Origin: Scandinavium goeteborgense
GTDB taxonomy: Bacteria; Pseudomonadota; Gammaproteobacteria; Enterobacterales; Enterobacteriaceae
Direction: 5' to 3'
Assembly (NCBI RefSeq): GCF_003935895.2
Contig: NZ_CP054058.1
Coordinates: forward strand, 3,329,177 to 3,393,176
DNA: 64,000 nucleotides
Positions 54,633 to 63,058 of this stretch are shown in pieces (the stretch's first letter is position 1; every line of letters starts with the position of its first letter). The position numbers and the translations under genes are program-made. The notes under the pieces are model-generated. The model was not told the DNA's origin. It did no database searches and was given only the letters and a program-made list of their open reading frames with translations.

Positions 54633-54944
54633 TTACTTCTGATGTTTTGAGGAAAGCTGTTTAACCATCATTTCCGCGATACCAATGCCGTGCTGTTGTG
54701 ACAACACGTTAGCCAGCGTGTCGTCGTAAAACCCCTGCATCGTGCGCACGGAATCGCTGTTAAACGGGTTATCCTTCGAGTCAAAAAGCTCGTTGGTTTT
54801 GCGCATTTCTTTCAGCATGTTACGCAGAAAGATGGCTTCAAACTGCTGGGCAGCCATTTGCAGGTCATGTGCTTTAATCTTCGGGGCCATGAGCGGATCG
54901 CTCCCCTCAAGGCCTTTGGTGACTGCGGGTAGAATTTTGTCCAT
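54633..54944 (-). CDS. lfgJ: Rod-assembly protein LfgJ (FlgJ N-terminal domain only)
   Basis: A 103-residue protein that consists only of the rod-binding domain (MAAQQFEAIFLRNMLKEMRK, MQGFYDDTLANVLSQQHG). The C-terminal muramidase domain of enteric FlgJ is missing, so another enzyme must open the peptidoglycan. The start overlaps the lfgI stop. Confidence 0.9.
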   Translation of the reverse strand: MDKILPAVTKGLEGSDPLMAPKIKAHDLQMAAQQFEAIFLRNMLKEMRKTNELFDSKDNPFNSDSVRTMQGFYDDTLANVLSQQHGIGIAEMMVKQLSSKHQK

Positions 54945-56068
54945 TAGATAACCTCCAGGTCGGCATCCAGCGCCCCGGCTTCGTGCAGCGCTTGCAGAAT
55001 CGACATTACGTCATCCGGTGAGGCACCCAGCCCGTTGAGCGCACTGACCAGCGTACGCAGACTGGTGGATTCCGGCAGGGTAATCATTTGTGAATGCGGG
55101 CGATTCACCGACACATTGCTGTCTGCGGCGTTCACGGTCCGGCCATTAGCAAACGCATTTGGCTGGCTGACGTTACGGCTTTCGCTGATAGAAACGGTCA
55201 GGCTGCCATGGCTGACCGCGGCGGCGTGAAGACGCACGCCATCACCCAGCACCACGGTGCCGGTACGGGAGTTGAAGACTACGCGCGCCCGGACGCGCTC
55301 GGCGTTAACCTGCACATCTTCGAGGCGAGACATAAACGCCACGCGCTGGCCGGGATCGATTGGCGCCAGAACGGTAACGCTGGTTGAGCTTTTGGCCGAC
55401 GCCACGCCGCCGCCAAAGCTGCTGTTGATAGCCATGGCGATATTGTTGGCATCCTTAAACGACGGACGTTTCAGGTTGAGGGTGACGGAGTCGCCCATGT
55501 TGAAATCGCTCGGGATTTCACGCTCGACCGTCGCGCCATTGGGGATAAGCCCCGCCGTTGGGGTATTGACGGTCACGCTGGAACCGCTGTTTCCGGCCGC
55601 TTTCATGCCGCCGACCACAATACTGCCTTGGGCCAGCGCGTATACTTCACCATCGGCACCGTGCAGCTGCGTCAGCAGCAGCGTGCCACCGCGCAGGCTT
55701 TTGGCATCACCAATCGAGGAGACGGTGATATCAATTTTCTGACCGCGCGAATACATCGGCGGCAGGGTCGCACTGACCGCCACCGCGGCCACGTTTTTCA
55801 CTTTCGGGTCAATTTTCCCCGGCAGCTGAACGCCAAACTGACGCAGCATGTTGGTCAGGGTCTGGTTGGTGAATTTCACCTGGTTACGGTCGCCCGTGCC
55901 ATCCAGGCCGACGACCAGGCTGTAACCCACCAACTGGTTATCACGGATACCTTCCACGCTAACCAGAGATTCAAGACTCTGGGCGGAAGCGATCACCGGC
56001 ATCAGCAGGCAGGTTGCCGCCACCGCACTGAGGATCCCTTTCATCCAGGGATGATTGCGCTTTTGCAT
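54944..56068 (-). CDS. lfgI: P-ring protein LfgI (FlgI-like)
   Basis: A 374-residue periplasmic ring protein with a signal peptide ([19 protein letters not shown]). Family blocks are [30 protein letters not shown] and, at the end, [19 protein letters not shown]. The start at 56068 has GGAG at good spacing. Confidence 0.95.
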   Translation of the reverse strand: MQKRNHPWMKGILSAVAATCLLMPVIASAQSLESLVSVEGIRDNQLVGYSLVVGLDGTGDRNQVKFTNQTLTNMLRQFGVQLPGKIDPKVKNVAAVAVSATLPPMYSRGQKIDITVSSIGDAKSLRGGTLLLTQLHGADGEVYALAQGSIVVGGMKAAGNSGSSVTVNTPTAGLIPNGATVEREIPSDFNMGDSVTLNLKRPSFKDANNIAMAINSSFGGGVASAKSSTSVTVLAPIDPGQRVAFMSRLEDVQVNAERVRARVVFNSRTGTVVLGDGVRLHAAAVSHGSLTVSISESRNVSQPNAFANGRTVNAADSNVSVNRPHSQMITLPESTSLRTLVSALNGLGASPDDVMSILQALHEAGALDADLEVI

Positions 56069-56081
56069 ATAACTCTCCGGA

Positions 56082-56747
56082 TTAAATTGGGAACAGCGGA
56101 TGGTTGAAGATTCGGGTCAGCCAGCCCGCCGCATTGGCATCGCTCAGCGCACCACGTCCGGCATAAGAGATACGCGCGTTAGCAATTCGCTGCGACGAAA
56201 TCGAGTTATCGTTTTCGATATCATCGGCACGCACCAGGCCGCTCAGGCGGATATATTCATCACCCTGATTGAGGGTCAGCCATTTCTCACCGCGCAATTC
56301 CAGCACGCCGTTCGGCAGAACGCGGTGGACCGAAACGGTGATCGAGCCGTGTAAGCTGTTTTGTTGGCGCGAGGTGGCACTGCCATCGAAATCGCGGTTG
56401 GCATCGACCGAACCGGATAATTTGTCTTTGGTTTTACCAAACACTACCGGTGGTGCGATTTCGACGGTATTGCTCTTACCGAACTCGGTGCCCGCTTGTT
56501 TGCTCGACTGGGTAGATTCTTCCAGGATCACCGTCAGGATGTCGCCCACGCGATACGCGCGGCGATCGGCCGTTAACGACCAGTTATAACCCGATTCAAA
56601 AACACCCCCTGCCCGGCCTGCGGCAGTGACATCACTGTCGGTTTTCGGGGGAGCATAAAATTCGTCGTCCTTTTTCACCAGGATGGTCTGGGATTCACAT
56701 CCGGCAAGCAGTAAGACAGCTGCCATAAGCCACAGGTACTTTTTCAC
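56082..56747 (-). CDS. lfgH: L-ring lipoprotein LfgH (FlgH-like)
   Basis: A 221-residue outer-membrane ring lipoprotein. The lipobox is LLLAGC. FlgH blocks include [22 protein letters not shown] and [23 protein letters not shown] at 56747 (GTG-AAA-AAG) is preferred. An ATG at 56780 would lie inside the arm of a perfect hairpin and add an odd N-terminus. Confidence 0.9.
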   Translation of the reverse strand: MKKYLWLMAAVLLLAGCESQTILVKKDDEFYAPPKTDSDVTAAGRAGGVFESGYNWSLTADRRAYRVGDILTVILEESTQSSKQAGTEFGKSNTVEIAPPVVFGKTKDKLSGSVDANRDFDGSATSRQQNSLHGSITVSVHRVLPNGVLELRGEKWLTLNQGDEYIRLSGLVRADDIENDNSISSQRIANARISYAGRGALSDANAAGWLTRIFNHPLFPI

Positions 56748-56769
56748 ACGTGTTCCACTAACGGTTTTT

Positions 56770-56795
56770 GGTGACCACATTAAAATGTGGTCACC
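56770..56795 (-). other. Strong hairpin between lfgG and lfgH
   Basis: GGTGACCACAT and ATGTGGTCACC form a perfect 11-bp stem with a 4-base loop in the gap between lfgG and lfgH. There is no T-run, so it is not a standard terminator. It may divide or stabilise the long operon mRNA or lower lfgH translation. Confidence 0.6.
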
Positions 56796-56811
56796 GGCTA
56801 CTGATACCCTG

Positions 56812-57597
56812 TTACAGGTTCTGATTGATGTACTGCAGCATGTCGTCCGCTGCAGAAACCATCTTGGCGTTCATTTCATACGCACGCTGAACGGTGATCA
56901 TGTTGACCATCTCGTTGACGATATCGACGTTGGAGCCTTCCAGGGCATTGTTCTGAATCTGCCCCATGCCGTCCTCGCCCGGATCGCCTTCCGTCGGCTG
57001 CCCGCTGGCCACCGTTTCAACGTAGAGGTTATCGCCTTCGGCCTGGAGGCCGGCTGGATTGATAAAGTTCACCAGCGACAGCTGGCCAAGCACCGTCGAA
57101 TCACTGTCGCCAGGCACCTGGGCGGTGACCGTGCCATCGGGACCAATCGCGAAATTGGTCGCGCCCTGCGGAACGTCAATTTCCGGCTCCAGCGGCAGGC
57201 CCTGCGCGTTGGTCAGCACGCCGTCGGCGTTAACTTCCAGCGCACCGTCACGGGTGTAGGCGATGTCGCCATTGGTTTTCTGCACCTGCAAGAACCCCTG
57301 ACCCATGATCGCGATGTTCAGCGGGTTATCGGTGGTTTCGACGTTGCCTTCGGTGAAGATTTTCTGGGTGCCGACAACACGCACACCGCTACCAAACTGG
57401 ATGCCGGTCGGCATCACATTGTCCTGATCGAGCATGGTGCCCGGGGCTTGTTGGGTCTGATAGAACAAGTCCTGGAACATCACGCGATCGCGCTTAAAGC
57501 CATCGGTATTGACGTTGGCAATGTTGTTGGCAATCGCGCTCATTTCCGCGTCTTGCGCGGAGAGGCCCGTTTTACTTATCCATAATGCTGCATTCAT
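56812..57597 (-). CDS. lfgG: Distal rod protein LfgG (FlgG-like)
   Basis: A 261-residue rod protein. It begins MNAALWISKTGLSAQDAEMS and has NIANVNTDGFKRDRVMFQDL; the end is VNEMVNMITVQRAYEMNAKM. The length matches E. coli FlgG (260). Confidence 0.95.
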   Translation of the reverse strand: MNAALWISKTGLSAQDAEMSAIANNIANVNTDGFKRDRVMFQDLFYQTQQAPGTMLDQDNVMPTGIQFGSGVRVVGTQKIFTEGNVETTDNPLNIAIMGQGFLQVQKTNGDIAYTRDGALEVNADGVLTNAQGLPLEPEIDVPQGATNFAIGPDGTVTAQVPGDSDSTVLGQLSLVNFINPAGLQAEGDNLYVETVASGQPTEGDPGEDGMGQIQNNALEGSNVDIVNEMVNMITVQRAYEMNAKMVSAADDMLQYINQNL

Positions 57598-57630
57598 AAC
57601 GCTACTATCCTGAATTCAAGAGGCCGGTAA

Positions 57631-58365
57631 TCAGCCTTCTAATAGACGGTTTCCGTAATCGCTCAGGTCTTCCGCCGCCTTCATCATTTTGATTTGCGAC
57701 TCGAACTGACGATTGAGGGAGATAGACGCCATCATTTCACCGACGGCCGAGACGTTACTGCTCTCCAGATATCCGCCGCTGACTTTGATGTCTTCGTTGA
57801 CGCCTGCCGGAACGCCATTCGCCGTCACCAACATCCCCTGCGCATTTTTCGCCAGGTTATTGAGCGGGATGTCTACCAGCTTCAGGCGATCCACATCCAT
57901 GGTGCCTTTCACATCGCCATCGTCTGGCGTGACGGACAGCGTGCCGTCGGTACCAAAAGAGGCCAGCGCATTTGGCGGCAGGATGATTGGACCGTTATCG
58001 CCGAGCACCGGATGACCGTTGATCGTCAGCTGACCCTCAGAGTCCTGCTGGATATTGCCGTTACGGGTATAAACTTCTTTACCCGCACCATCGAGCACCG
58101 CGATATAGCCTTTGCCGTCAATCGCCACGTCGAGGGAACGATCGGTTTTTTCAGGAATGCCCGCGCTGTCGTTAATGCCGCTCTGGTTTTCCGCGCTCAT
58201 AAAACGCGTAGCAAATCCGCGCCCCTGAACCTGGTCTGCCTGGGATAACGCGATATCGCTGCGAAACCCGCCGGTGTTAACGTTGGCGAGGTTGTTAGCG
58301 CTTATCTGCTGCTCCATAAGCGTGTGGGAGGCACCGCTAAGCGCCGTGTAAATCAAATGATCCAT
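57631..58365 (-). CDS. lfgF: Proximal rod protein LfgF (FlgF-like)
   Basis: A 244-residue rod protein. It begins MDHLIYTALSGASHTLMEQQ and ANNLANVNTGGFRSDIA; the end is MMASISLNRQFESQIKMMKA. It is placed between lfgE and lfgG as usual. Confidence 0.94.
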   Translation of the reverse strand: MDHLIYTALSGASHTLMEQQISANNLANVNTGGFRSDIALSQADQVQGRGFATRFMSAENQSGINDSAGIPEKTDRSLDVAIDGKGYIAVLDGAGKEVYTRNGNIQQDSEGQLTINGHPVLGDNGPIILPPNALASFGTDGTLSVTPDDGDVKGTMDVDRLKLVDIPLNNLAKNAQGMLVTANGVPAGVNEDIKVSGGYLESSNVSAVGEMMASISLNRQFESQIKMMKAAEDLSDYGNRLLEG

Positions 58366-58374
58366 TTAACTGCC

Positions 58375-59571
58375 TTACATTGCCTGGAACAGCGCCTGAT
58401 CGAGCTGCGTATCGGTGGAGATAACTTTGGTGTTGGCCTGATAGTTACGCTGGGCGGTCATCATGTTGACCAGCTCCTGGGTAATATCGACGTTGGACTG
58501 CTCCAGTACGCCCGCTTCCAGCGTGCCCGTGGTGCCGGTTCCCGGAACACCGATCAGCGGTGCGCCAGACTGGCTGGTTTCTTCCCACGCCGTGCCACTG
58601 ACCGCTTCGAGGCCTGCGGTGCTCGGGAATTCAGCCAGAACAACCTGGCCTTCCAGCAGGCGCTCGCCGTTGCTGTAGGTCGCATACACTTTGCCGTCTT
58701 CATCGACCTGTACGCCGTTTACCTGCGCGGAGGTGTAACCGTCGGCGTTGTTGGTGGTAACGGAGAACTCCGCACCGTACTGCGTGCAATCGCTGTAATC
58801 GAGGGTCATGTCGATAGGCGCGGCGCTGTCAGTTGGGAAGGTCAGGGAAATGGGCGCGGTCGGCGAGGTGAGCTTGCCGGTATTCGGATCAAACGCCAGC
58901 GAGGTGGTGGTGCTCTGTTCTTCACCGTCGAAGGTGTAATGCACATCCCAGGTGTTGTCGCCCGTCTTCACGAAGTACTGGTTAACGGTATGTTCGTTGC
59001 CCAGAGAGTCGTACACCTTGGTGGTGTAGGTATCGTTGTAGGAATCCATGTTGGACGGATCGAACGGGTTCGCGCTGCTGTCGATAGCTTCATCGCTGGC
59101 GTTCATGTTGGCGGTGAAGGACATGGTGGTGGTCGCTTCTGCCGGCAGGCTTTCGGTCGAAATCTGCAGATCGGTGACGTTACCTTCTTGCAGTGTATTA
59201 CTGTCATCGACGGCGTAACCCTGCACGTAGTTGCCTGATGGATCGACCAGATAACCGTTTTTGTCCGTGGTAAACGAGCCTGCGCGGGTGTAGCTGGTGT
59301 TGCCTTCGCTGTCCGCGGTCACGAAGAAACCGCCGCCGTTGATAGCCAAATCCAGGGAGCTACCGGTAGACAGGAAAGAACCGCCTTTAGAAATGCTCTG
59401 CGCCGTACCGGCCACGCTCACGCCCATCGCCTGGGTGCCCGCATACATGGCGGAGAACTGGGTGGTGGTAGATTTGTAGCCGACGGTTCCGGCGTTAGCA
59501 ATGTTGTTACTGATGCTGTCCAGTTGCTGATCGACAGCATTCAGGCCAGAAGTCGCAATTTCATAACTCAT
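58375..59571 (-). CDS. lfgE: Hook protein LfgE (FlgE-like)
   Basis: A 398-residue hook subunit (E. coli FlgE has 402). N-terminal SYEIATSGLNAVDQQLDSIS and NIANAGTVGYKSTTTQFSAM, and C-terminal VDITQELVNMMTAQRNYQAN, are standard. The middle is acidic and Thr/Ser-rich. Confidence 0.95.
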   Translation of the reverse strand: MSYEIATSGLNAVDQQLDSISNNIANAGTVGYKSTTTQFSAMYAGTQAMGVSVAGTAQSISKGGSFLSTGSSLDLAINGGGFFVTADSEGNTSYTRAGSFTTDKNGYLVDPSGNYVQGYAVDDSNTLQEGNVTDLQISTESLPAEATTTMSFTANMNASDEAIDSSANPFDPSNMDSYNDTYTTKVYDSLGNEHTVNQYFVKTGDNTWDVHYTFDGEEQSTTTSLAFDPNTGKLTSPTAPISLTFPTDSAAPIDMTLDYSDCTQYGAEFSVTTNNADGYTSAQVNGVQVDEDGKVYATYSNGERLLEGQVVLAEFPSTAGLEAVSGTAWEETSQSGAPLIGVPGTGTTGTLEAGVLEQSNVDITQELVNMMTAQRNYQANTKVISTDTQLDQALFQAM

Positions 59572-59606
59572 GTTTCACTATTTCCTTGAGTATTATTCAG
59601 TCAAAT

Positions 59607-60452
59607 TCAGATAACGTCGTCAGCAGGCGTATCGCCGCCATCGTTTGCTGACGTATCTGGAATTCCAAATTGGCTAATCGCCGTGAACGGCACTTCACCG
59701 ATGCCGTCGATTTCCAGCATCGGCGTGCTGCCATCCAGCGGAATGCGTACATCCTTCACTTCACCGGCCACTTCGATGGGAACTTCTTCTTCCCCGGTAT
59801 CGGTGACGACGGAAATGCTGTAATCGCCTGGTGGAATGCCGTAGTCCGCGGGATCAATGTCGAAGTTGATTTGTCCGTTGGTTTCGCTGCTCATGTCCAG
59901 GTCGACGGAGTAGTCGTCCCCGGCGGTATCGGTGAAGTGCAGCGTCGCGGAGGAGCAGGTGTCATCCAGCGAAATACGCCCCTGAATGTCCCCTGTCCCC
60001 ACGCTCAGCGAGGTGGTCTGGACCATAATGTCCTCACCGACCATTTTGCCGAGCGCCATCACCTGGATGTTGCTCATCAGGATGGCGTTGGTGTTCATGG
60101 AGACACACTCGGCCTCGCCCATGGTGACCATCGCCATCGTGCCTAACTGGCTGATGTATTCGGTTGGGTCGGTCGGGTTGGTCGGGTCCTGATTTTCAAT
60201 CTCAGCCACAAACAACGTCAGGAACAGGTCGGTTGACGCACTGTCCGTGTTGGTTGTGGTGGTCGGCGTGGGCGACACATCACTGTTATCAGTGGTATTC
60301 GTAGTGTTGGAAGAGTCGGTAGAATCGTCCGCCCCGAGCAGAGTCGGGCTCTGTTCGTCGCTGGCAACCGGCGTTGCCGCCACTACGGCTTGCTGAGTGC
60401 TCGCCATCTTGCCCTGGTGCTGCAGGTACGTGCGCAGCGCTAGTCCATTCAT
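59607..60452 (-). CDS. lfgD: Hook-cap protein LfgD (FlgD-like) with Ser/Thr/Asn-rich insert
   Basis: A 281-residue hook scaffold. The conserved block is present (LFLTLFVAEIENQDPTNPTD), followed by a FlgD Ig-like C-terminal region (GIPPGDYSISVVTDTGEEE). Between residues 40 and 72 it carries a low-complexity stretch of Thr, Ser, Asn and Asp. The C-terminus is strongly acidic. The gene is longer than E. coli flgD (231 residues). Confidence 0.88.
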   Translation of the reverse strand: MNGLALRTYLQHQGKMASTQQAVVAATPVASDEQSPTLLGADDSTDSSNTTNTTDNSDVSPTPTTTTNTDSASTDLFLTLFVAEIENQDPTNPTDPTEYISQLGTMAMVTMGEAECVSMNTNAILMSNIQVMALGKMVGEDIMVQTTSLSVGTGDIQGRISLDDTCSSATLHFTDTAGDDYSVDLDMSSETNGQINFDIDPADYGIPPGDYSISVVTDTGEEEVPIEVAGEVKDVRIPLDGSTPMLEIDGIGEVPFTAISQFGIPDTSANDGGDTPADDVI

Positions 60453-60880
60453 ACGTTCTCTCCGAGTTTAAGCAGGCTTTGTTGCATGCTTTTAACGTTG
60501 TTGAGCACGTCAACGTTGGTTTCAAAATCACGGGTAGCCGACATCATGTCTGCGGTCTGCTCCACGACATTGACGTCCGGATAAAAGACGTAGCCGTCTT
60601 TATCCGCCAGCGGATGATGCGGCTCATAACGACGCAGCGCGCCGCCGCTCTGCAACACATCCTGGACACGCACGCTAGCCCCATCGATATCATGACGATG
60701 ATGGTCGATAAGGCTGTTGTTATAGACCGCCGCAAAGACAGGGCTTCGGGCTTTATAAACCGCGTCTTCGGTGGTGGCCGGTGACTCTGCGTTCGCCAGG
60801 TTACTGGCGACGGTATTCAGACGCACGGTTTGCGCCGTCATGGCAGAGCCTGAAATCTGATAAATATCAGCAAAAGACAT
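60449..60880 (-). CDS. lfgC: Rod protein LfgC (FlgC-like)
   Basis: A 143-residue rod protein. It begins MSFADIYQISGSAMTAQTVR, then LNTVASNLANAESPATTED; the end is MMSATRDFETNVDVLNNVKS. It overlaps lfgD by 4 bp. Confidence 0.94.
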   Translation of the reverse strand: MSFADIYQISGSAMTAQTVRLNTVASNLANAESPATTEDAVYKARSPVFAAVYNNSLIDHHRHDIDGASVRVQDVLQSGGALRRYEPHHPLADKDGYVFYPDVNVVEQTADMMSATRDFETNVDVLNNVKSMQQSLLKLGENV

Positions 60881-60882
60881 GC

Positions 60883-61230
60883 TTACTTCCCTTCTATCGC
60901 TGTTTTGAGCCCGCTGATCTGCATATTCATGAACGCCAGACTGCTTTGATAATCCATACTATTTTGGGAAAAACGCGCCTGCTCGCTATTGAGCTCGACC
61001 GTGTTCCCATCTTCCGATGGCTGCATCGGGACGCGGTATTTGACCGTCGGCGCCGAAAGCACATCTTCTTGACTTGCCCGTTGCATCTCAGCGGCAAAAT
61101 CAATATCTTTAGATTTGAAATTCGGCGTATCGACGTTTGCCAGATTCGCAGTCAGTAACTCAGTCCTCGCAAGACGCAACTGAACTGCTTGTGCATGTAC
61201 ACCGAAAACCTGCTGAAAACTTATTCCCAT
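60883..61230 (-). CDS. lfgB: Rod protein LfgB (FlgB-like)
   Basis: A 115-residue rod protein. It begins MGISFQQVFGVHAQAVQLRL, with LLTANLANVDTPNFKSKDID as the conserved motif. It opens the operon lfgB to lafW and stands behind a perfect sigma54 promoter. Confidence 0.94.
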   Translation of the reverse strand: MGISFQQVFGVHAQAVQLRLARTELLTANLANVDTPNFKSKDIDFAAEMQRASQEDVLSAPTVKYRVPMQPSEDGNTVELNSEQARFSQNSMDYQSSLAFMNMQISGLKTAIEGK

Positions 61231-61271
61231 CGTGTTTGATATCTCGTGAATAACCTTGCCTCTGATTTAAT

Positions 61272-61287
61272 AGCAATAATCGTGCCA
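61272..61287 (-). promoter_or_regulatory. Sigma54 promoter of the lfgB operon
   Basis: On the minus strand the sequence is TGGCAC-GATTA-TTGCT, an exact match to the sigma54 consensus with correct spacing. Transcription would start near 61260, about 30 bases before the lfgB ATG. Confidence 0.88.
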
Positions 61288-61318
61288 ACCACGTAAATCA
61301 CTAACAGGTAAGGTTTTT

Positions 61319-62074
61319 ATGTTTTCTGTTCACCCCGGCGGGAAGGTTATTTTCCGCTCTCTGTTCATGGTGCTGTTCGCCAGTCTGTTTGCCGTTCATG
61401 CACATGCGGCGACGAAAGGCCCACGCGCGCAAATCAATGCCCTTGTGCTCAGCACGGCCGGAAAAGACGTCGATAAAATGGCGCAAAAAAAGGGCTGGAA
61501 GGGCTATCACTACAAGCTGAATGTGTTCATTCCCTCCTATGCGGCCACCGAAACGCCGTGTCCGACCGCGCTCAAAGCCAGCCGCTCGAGCGTTGAGCTG
61601 ACGTCTGTCAACCGCATTAGCTATGACGTGAGCTGCCCGGGCACTCAGGGCTGGCATCTGAGCGTGCCGGTCCATGCCGACCTGTATGTGCCAGTGGTCA
61701 TGGTGAATGGCGTGGTTGCGCGCGGAGAAGTGCTGGACGAAGACCAACTGATACTGAAGCCGTACAACGTCAGCAATACGCACGGTGAACTGCTGACCCA
61801 GCTCGACCAGGCGCAGGGCCTGACCAGCAAGCGCACGCTGAGACCCGGCAAACCCCTCACGCTCTCGCAGCTGGAAATGCCGCTGTGGGTCAAACGCGAC
61901 CAAACCGTGATGCTGCAATCACAGATGGGCGGGATTACCGCGCAGACGTCAGCCATAGCGATGAAAAATGGTCGTAAGGGCGACACCATCAAAGTTCGCA
62001 ACGAGAGCAGCCAACGGATAGTCAGCGCCCTCGTCACCGGTCAGGGCATCGTCAAAACCCTGAACAGCGAGTAA
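61319..62074 (+). CDS. lfgA: P-ring assembly chaperone LfgA (FlgA-like)
   Basis: A 251-residue periplasmic chaperone. A signal peptide (SLFMVLFASLFAVHAHA) is followed by SAF-like domains (VVMVNGVVARGEVLDEDQLI, RTLRPGKPLTLSQLEMPLWV, GDTIKVRNESSQRIVSALV). It is divergent from lfgB, with AAGG as ribosome site. Confidence 0.9.
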   Translation: MFSVHPGGKVIFRSLFMVLFASLFAVHAHAATKGPRAQINALVLSTAGKDVDKMAQKKGWKGYHYKLNVFIPSYAATETPCPTALKASRSSVELTSVNRISYDVSCPGTQGWHLSVPVHADLYVPVVMVNGVVARGEVLDEDQLILKPYNVSNTHGELLTQLDQAQGLTSKRTLRPGKPLTLSQLEMPLWVKRDQTVMLQSQMGGITAQTSAIAMKNGRKGDTIKVRNESSQRIVSALVTGQGIVKTLNSE

Positions 62075-62182
62075 CGGAAATATTTTTTCTCTTTTGAGTT
62101 AAGTTTTCCTTCCGATGTGTCGCCTGTTATTTGTGAAGAGCGAGGCAGACGCCCCCGGATGGTTAACAGGCTTGAGGTCAAA

Positions 62183-62467
62183 ATGAAGATTGCCCCGATG
62201 TCAGTAGAGAACATGGCCGCAGCAACGCAGTCAGGTTCCGGAACTAAATCGAAAAAAAACAATGATGTGGCTACGGTTGCTCCCCAGCAATCTGCCGATG
62301 AGCTGACCCAAAGCTCGCTGCATTCCGCACAGGTTGCCCTGAACAACGATCCGCAGGATGACGTGGATATGGACAGTGTTACCCAGATGCAGGCCGCGCT
62401 GGCGAATGGCAGCTTTACCGTCGATAACGATGAACTCGCAGCCTCAATGCTGAGTTTCTTCAATTAA
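62183..62467 (+). CDS. lfgM: Anti-sigma28 factor LfgM (FlgM-like)
   Basis: A 94-residue protein that begins MKIAPMSVENMAAATQSGSG. The C-terminal part has the FlgM pattern (VDMDSVTQMQAALANGSFTV then DNDELAASMLSFF). It should hold LafS inactive until it is exported. The start at 62183 follows TTGAGG; the longer reading to 62117 has no ribosome site. Confidence 0.88.
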   Translation: MKIAPMSVENMAAATQSGSGTKSKKNNDVATVAPQQSADELTQSSLHSAQVALNNDPQDDVDMDSVTQMQAALANGSFTVDNDELAASMLSFFN

Positions 62468-62482
62468 AGAGAGTTACCTGAA

Positions 62483-62911
62483 GTGAGTGACAAACTCGTC
62501 CTGGTGAAAGCATTACTGCGCGGCATCCGTCTCGATGAAGAGCAATACGGAAGCTTACGCCAACTGCTCGAACAGCAAAGACTGTGCATGATCCGTCGCG
62601 ATTGCGATGAATTAGAAAGTGTTAACCACAAAATCGAACAGCACTACGCTGAGCTGAGCGAACAGTCCAGGGTGCGCAGAAATGCCCTTCAGGAGCTGGG
62701 ATTAACCGTCGATCGGACCGGAATCGAGACCGTTTTTAGCTGGCTGCCCACGCCGCAAAAAACGGCCGCGATGACTGCCTGGAAGCAGCTGGAAAATCAG
62801 GCCAGACGTTGCAAATCCTATAATGAAAAAAACGGCGAGTTGCTGATTCGCCAACAGGAATTTGCACAAACCTTTTTGGGTAACAAACCGGATTACCTCT
62901 ACCATCCCTGA
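62483..62911 (+). CDS. lfgN: Export chaperone LfgN (FlgN-like)
   Basis: A 142-residue helical protein starting with GTG at 62483. It follows lfgM as flgN does, and it has the FlgN-like LVLVKALLRGIRLDEEQYGS start. It should act as chaperone for LfgK and LfgL. Confidence 0.85.
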   Translation: MSDKLVLVKALLRGIRLDEEQYGSLRQLLEQQRLCMIRRDCDELESVNHKIEQHYAELSEQSRVRRNALQELGLTVDRTGIETVFSWLPTPQKTAAMTAWKQLENQARRCKSYNEKNGELLIRQQEFAQTFLGNKPDYLYHP

Positions 62912-62922
62912 TGCGCCTTCCT

Positions 62923-62947
62923 GAGGTGGAAGCTACGTTTCCACCTC
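62923..62947 (+). terminator. Hairpin after lfgN
   Basis: GAGGTGGAA and TTCCACCTC form a 9-bp stem with loop GCTACGT, 12 bp after the lfgN stop. The T-run (CTATTTTTAA) follows about 10 bases later, so it is an imperfect intrinsic terminator. Confidence 0.5.
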
Positions 62948-62991
62948 TGCCCCAGCTATTTTTAACTCATTGAATACTCACACATTAAAAC

Positions 62992-63006
62992 TGGCATGAA
63001 TATTGC
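62992..63006 (+). promoter_or_regulatory. Sigma54 promoter of the fliB-like gene
   Basis: TGGCAT-GAATA-TTGC differs from the consensus only at the last base of the -24 element. It reads rightward and predicts a start near 63018, about 40 bases before the ATG at 63059. Confidence 0.75.
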
Positions 63007-63058
63007 GAGAGGTTCTCTATACCTCAATTCATAATGCCGGTTAGTTGCAGAGAATGTT

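Noticed and set aside
62099-62130. Sigma28 promoter before lfgM
   Set aside because: TTAAGTTT occurs, as at lafA, but no GCCG lies 11 bases downstream.
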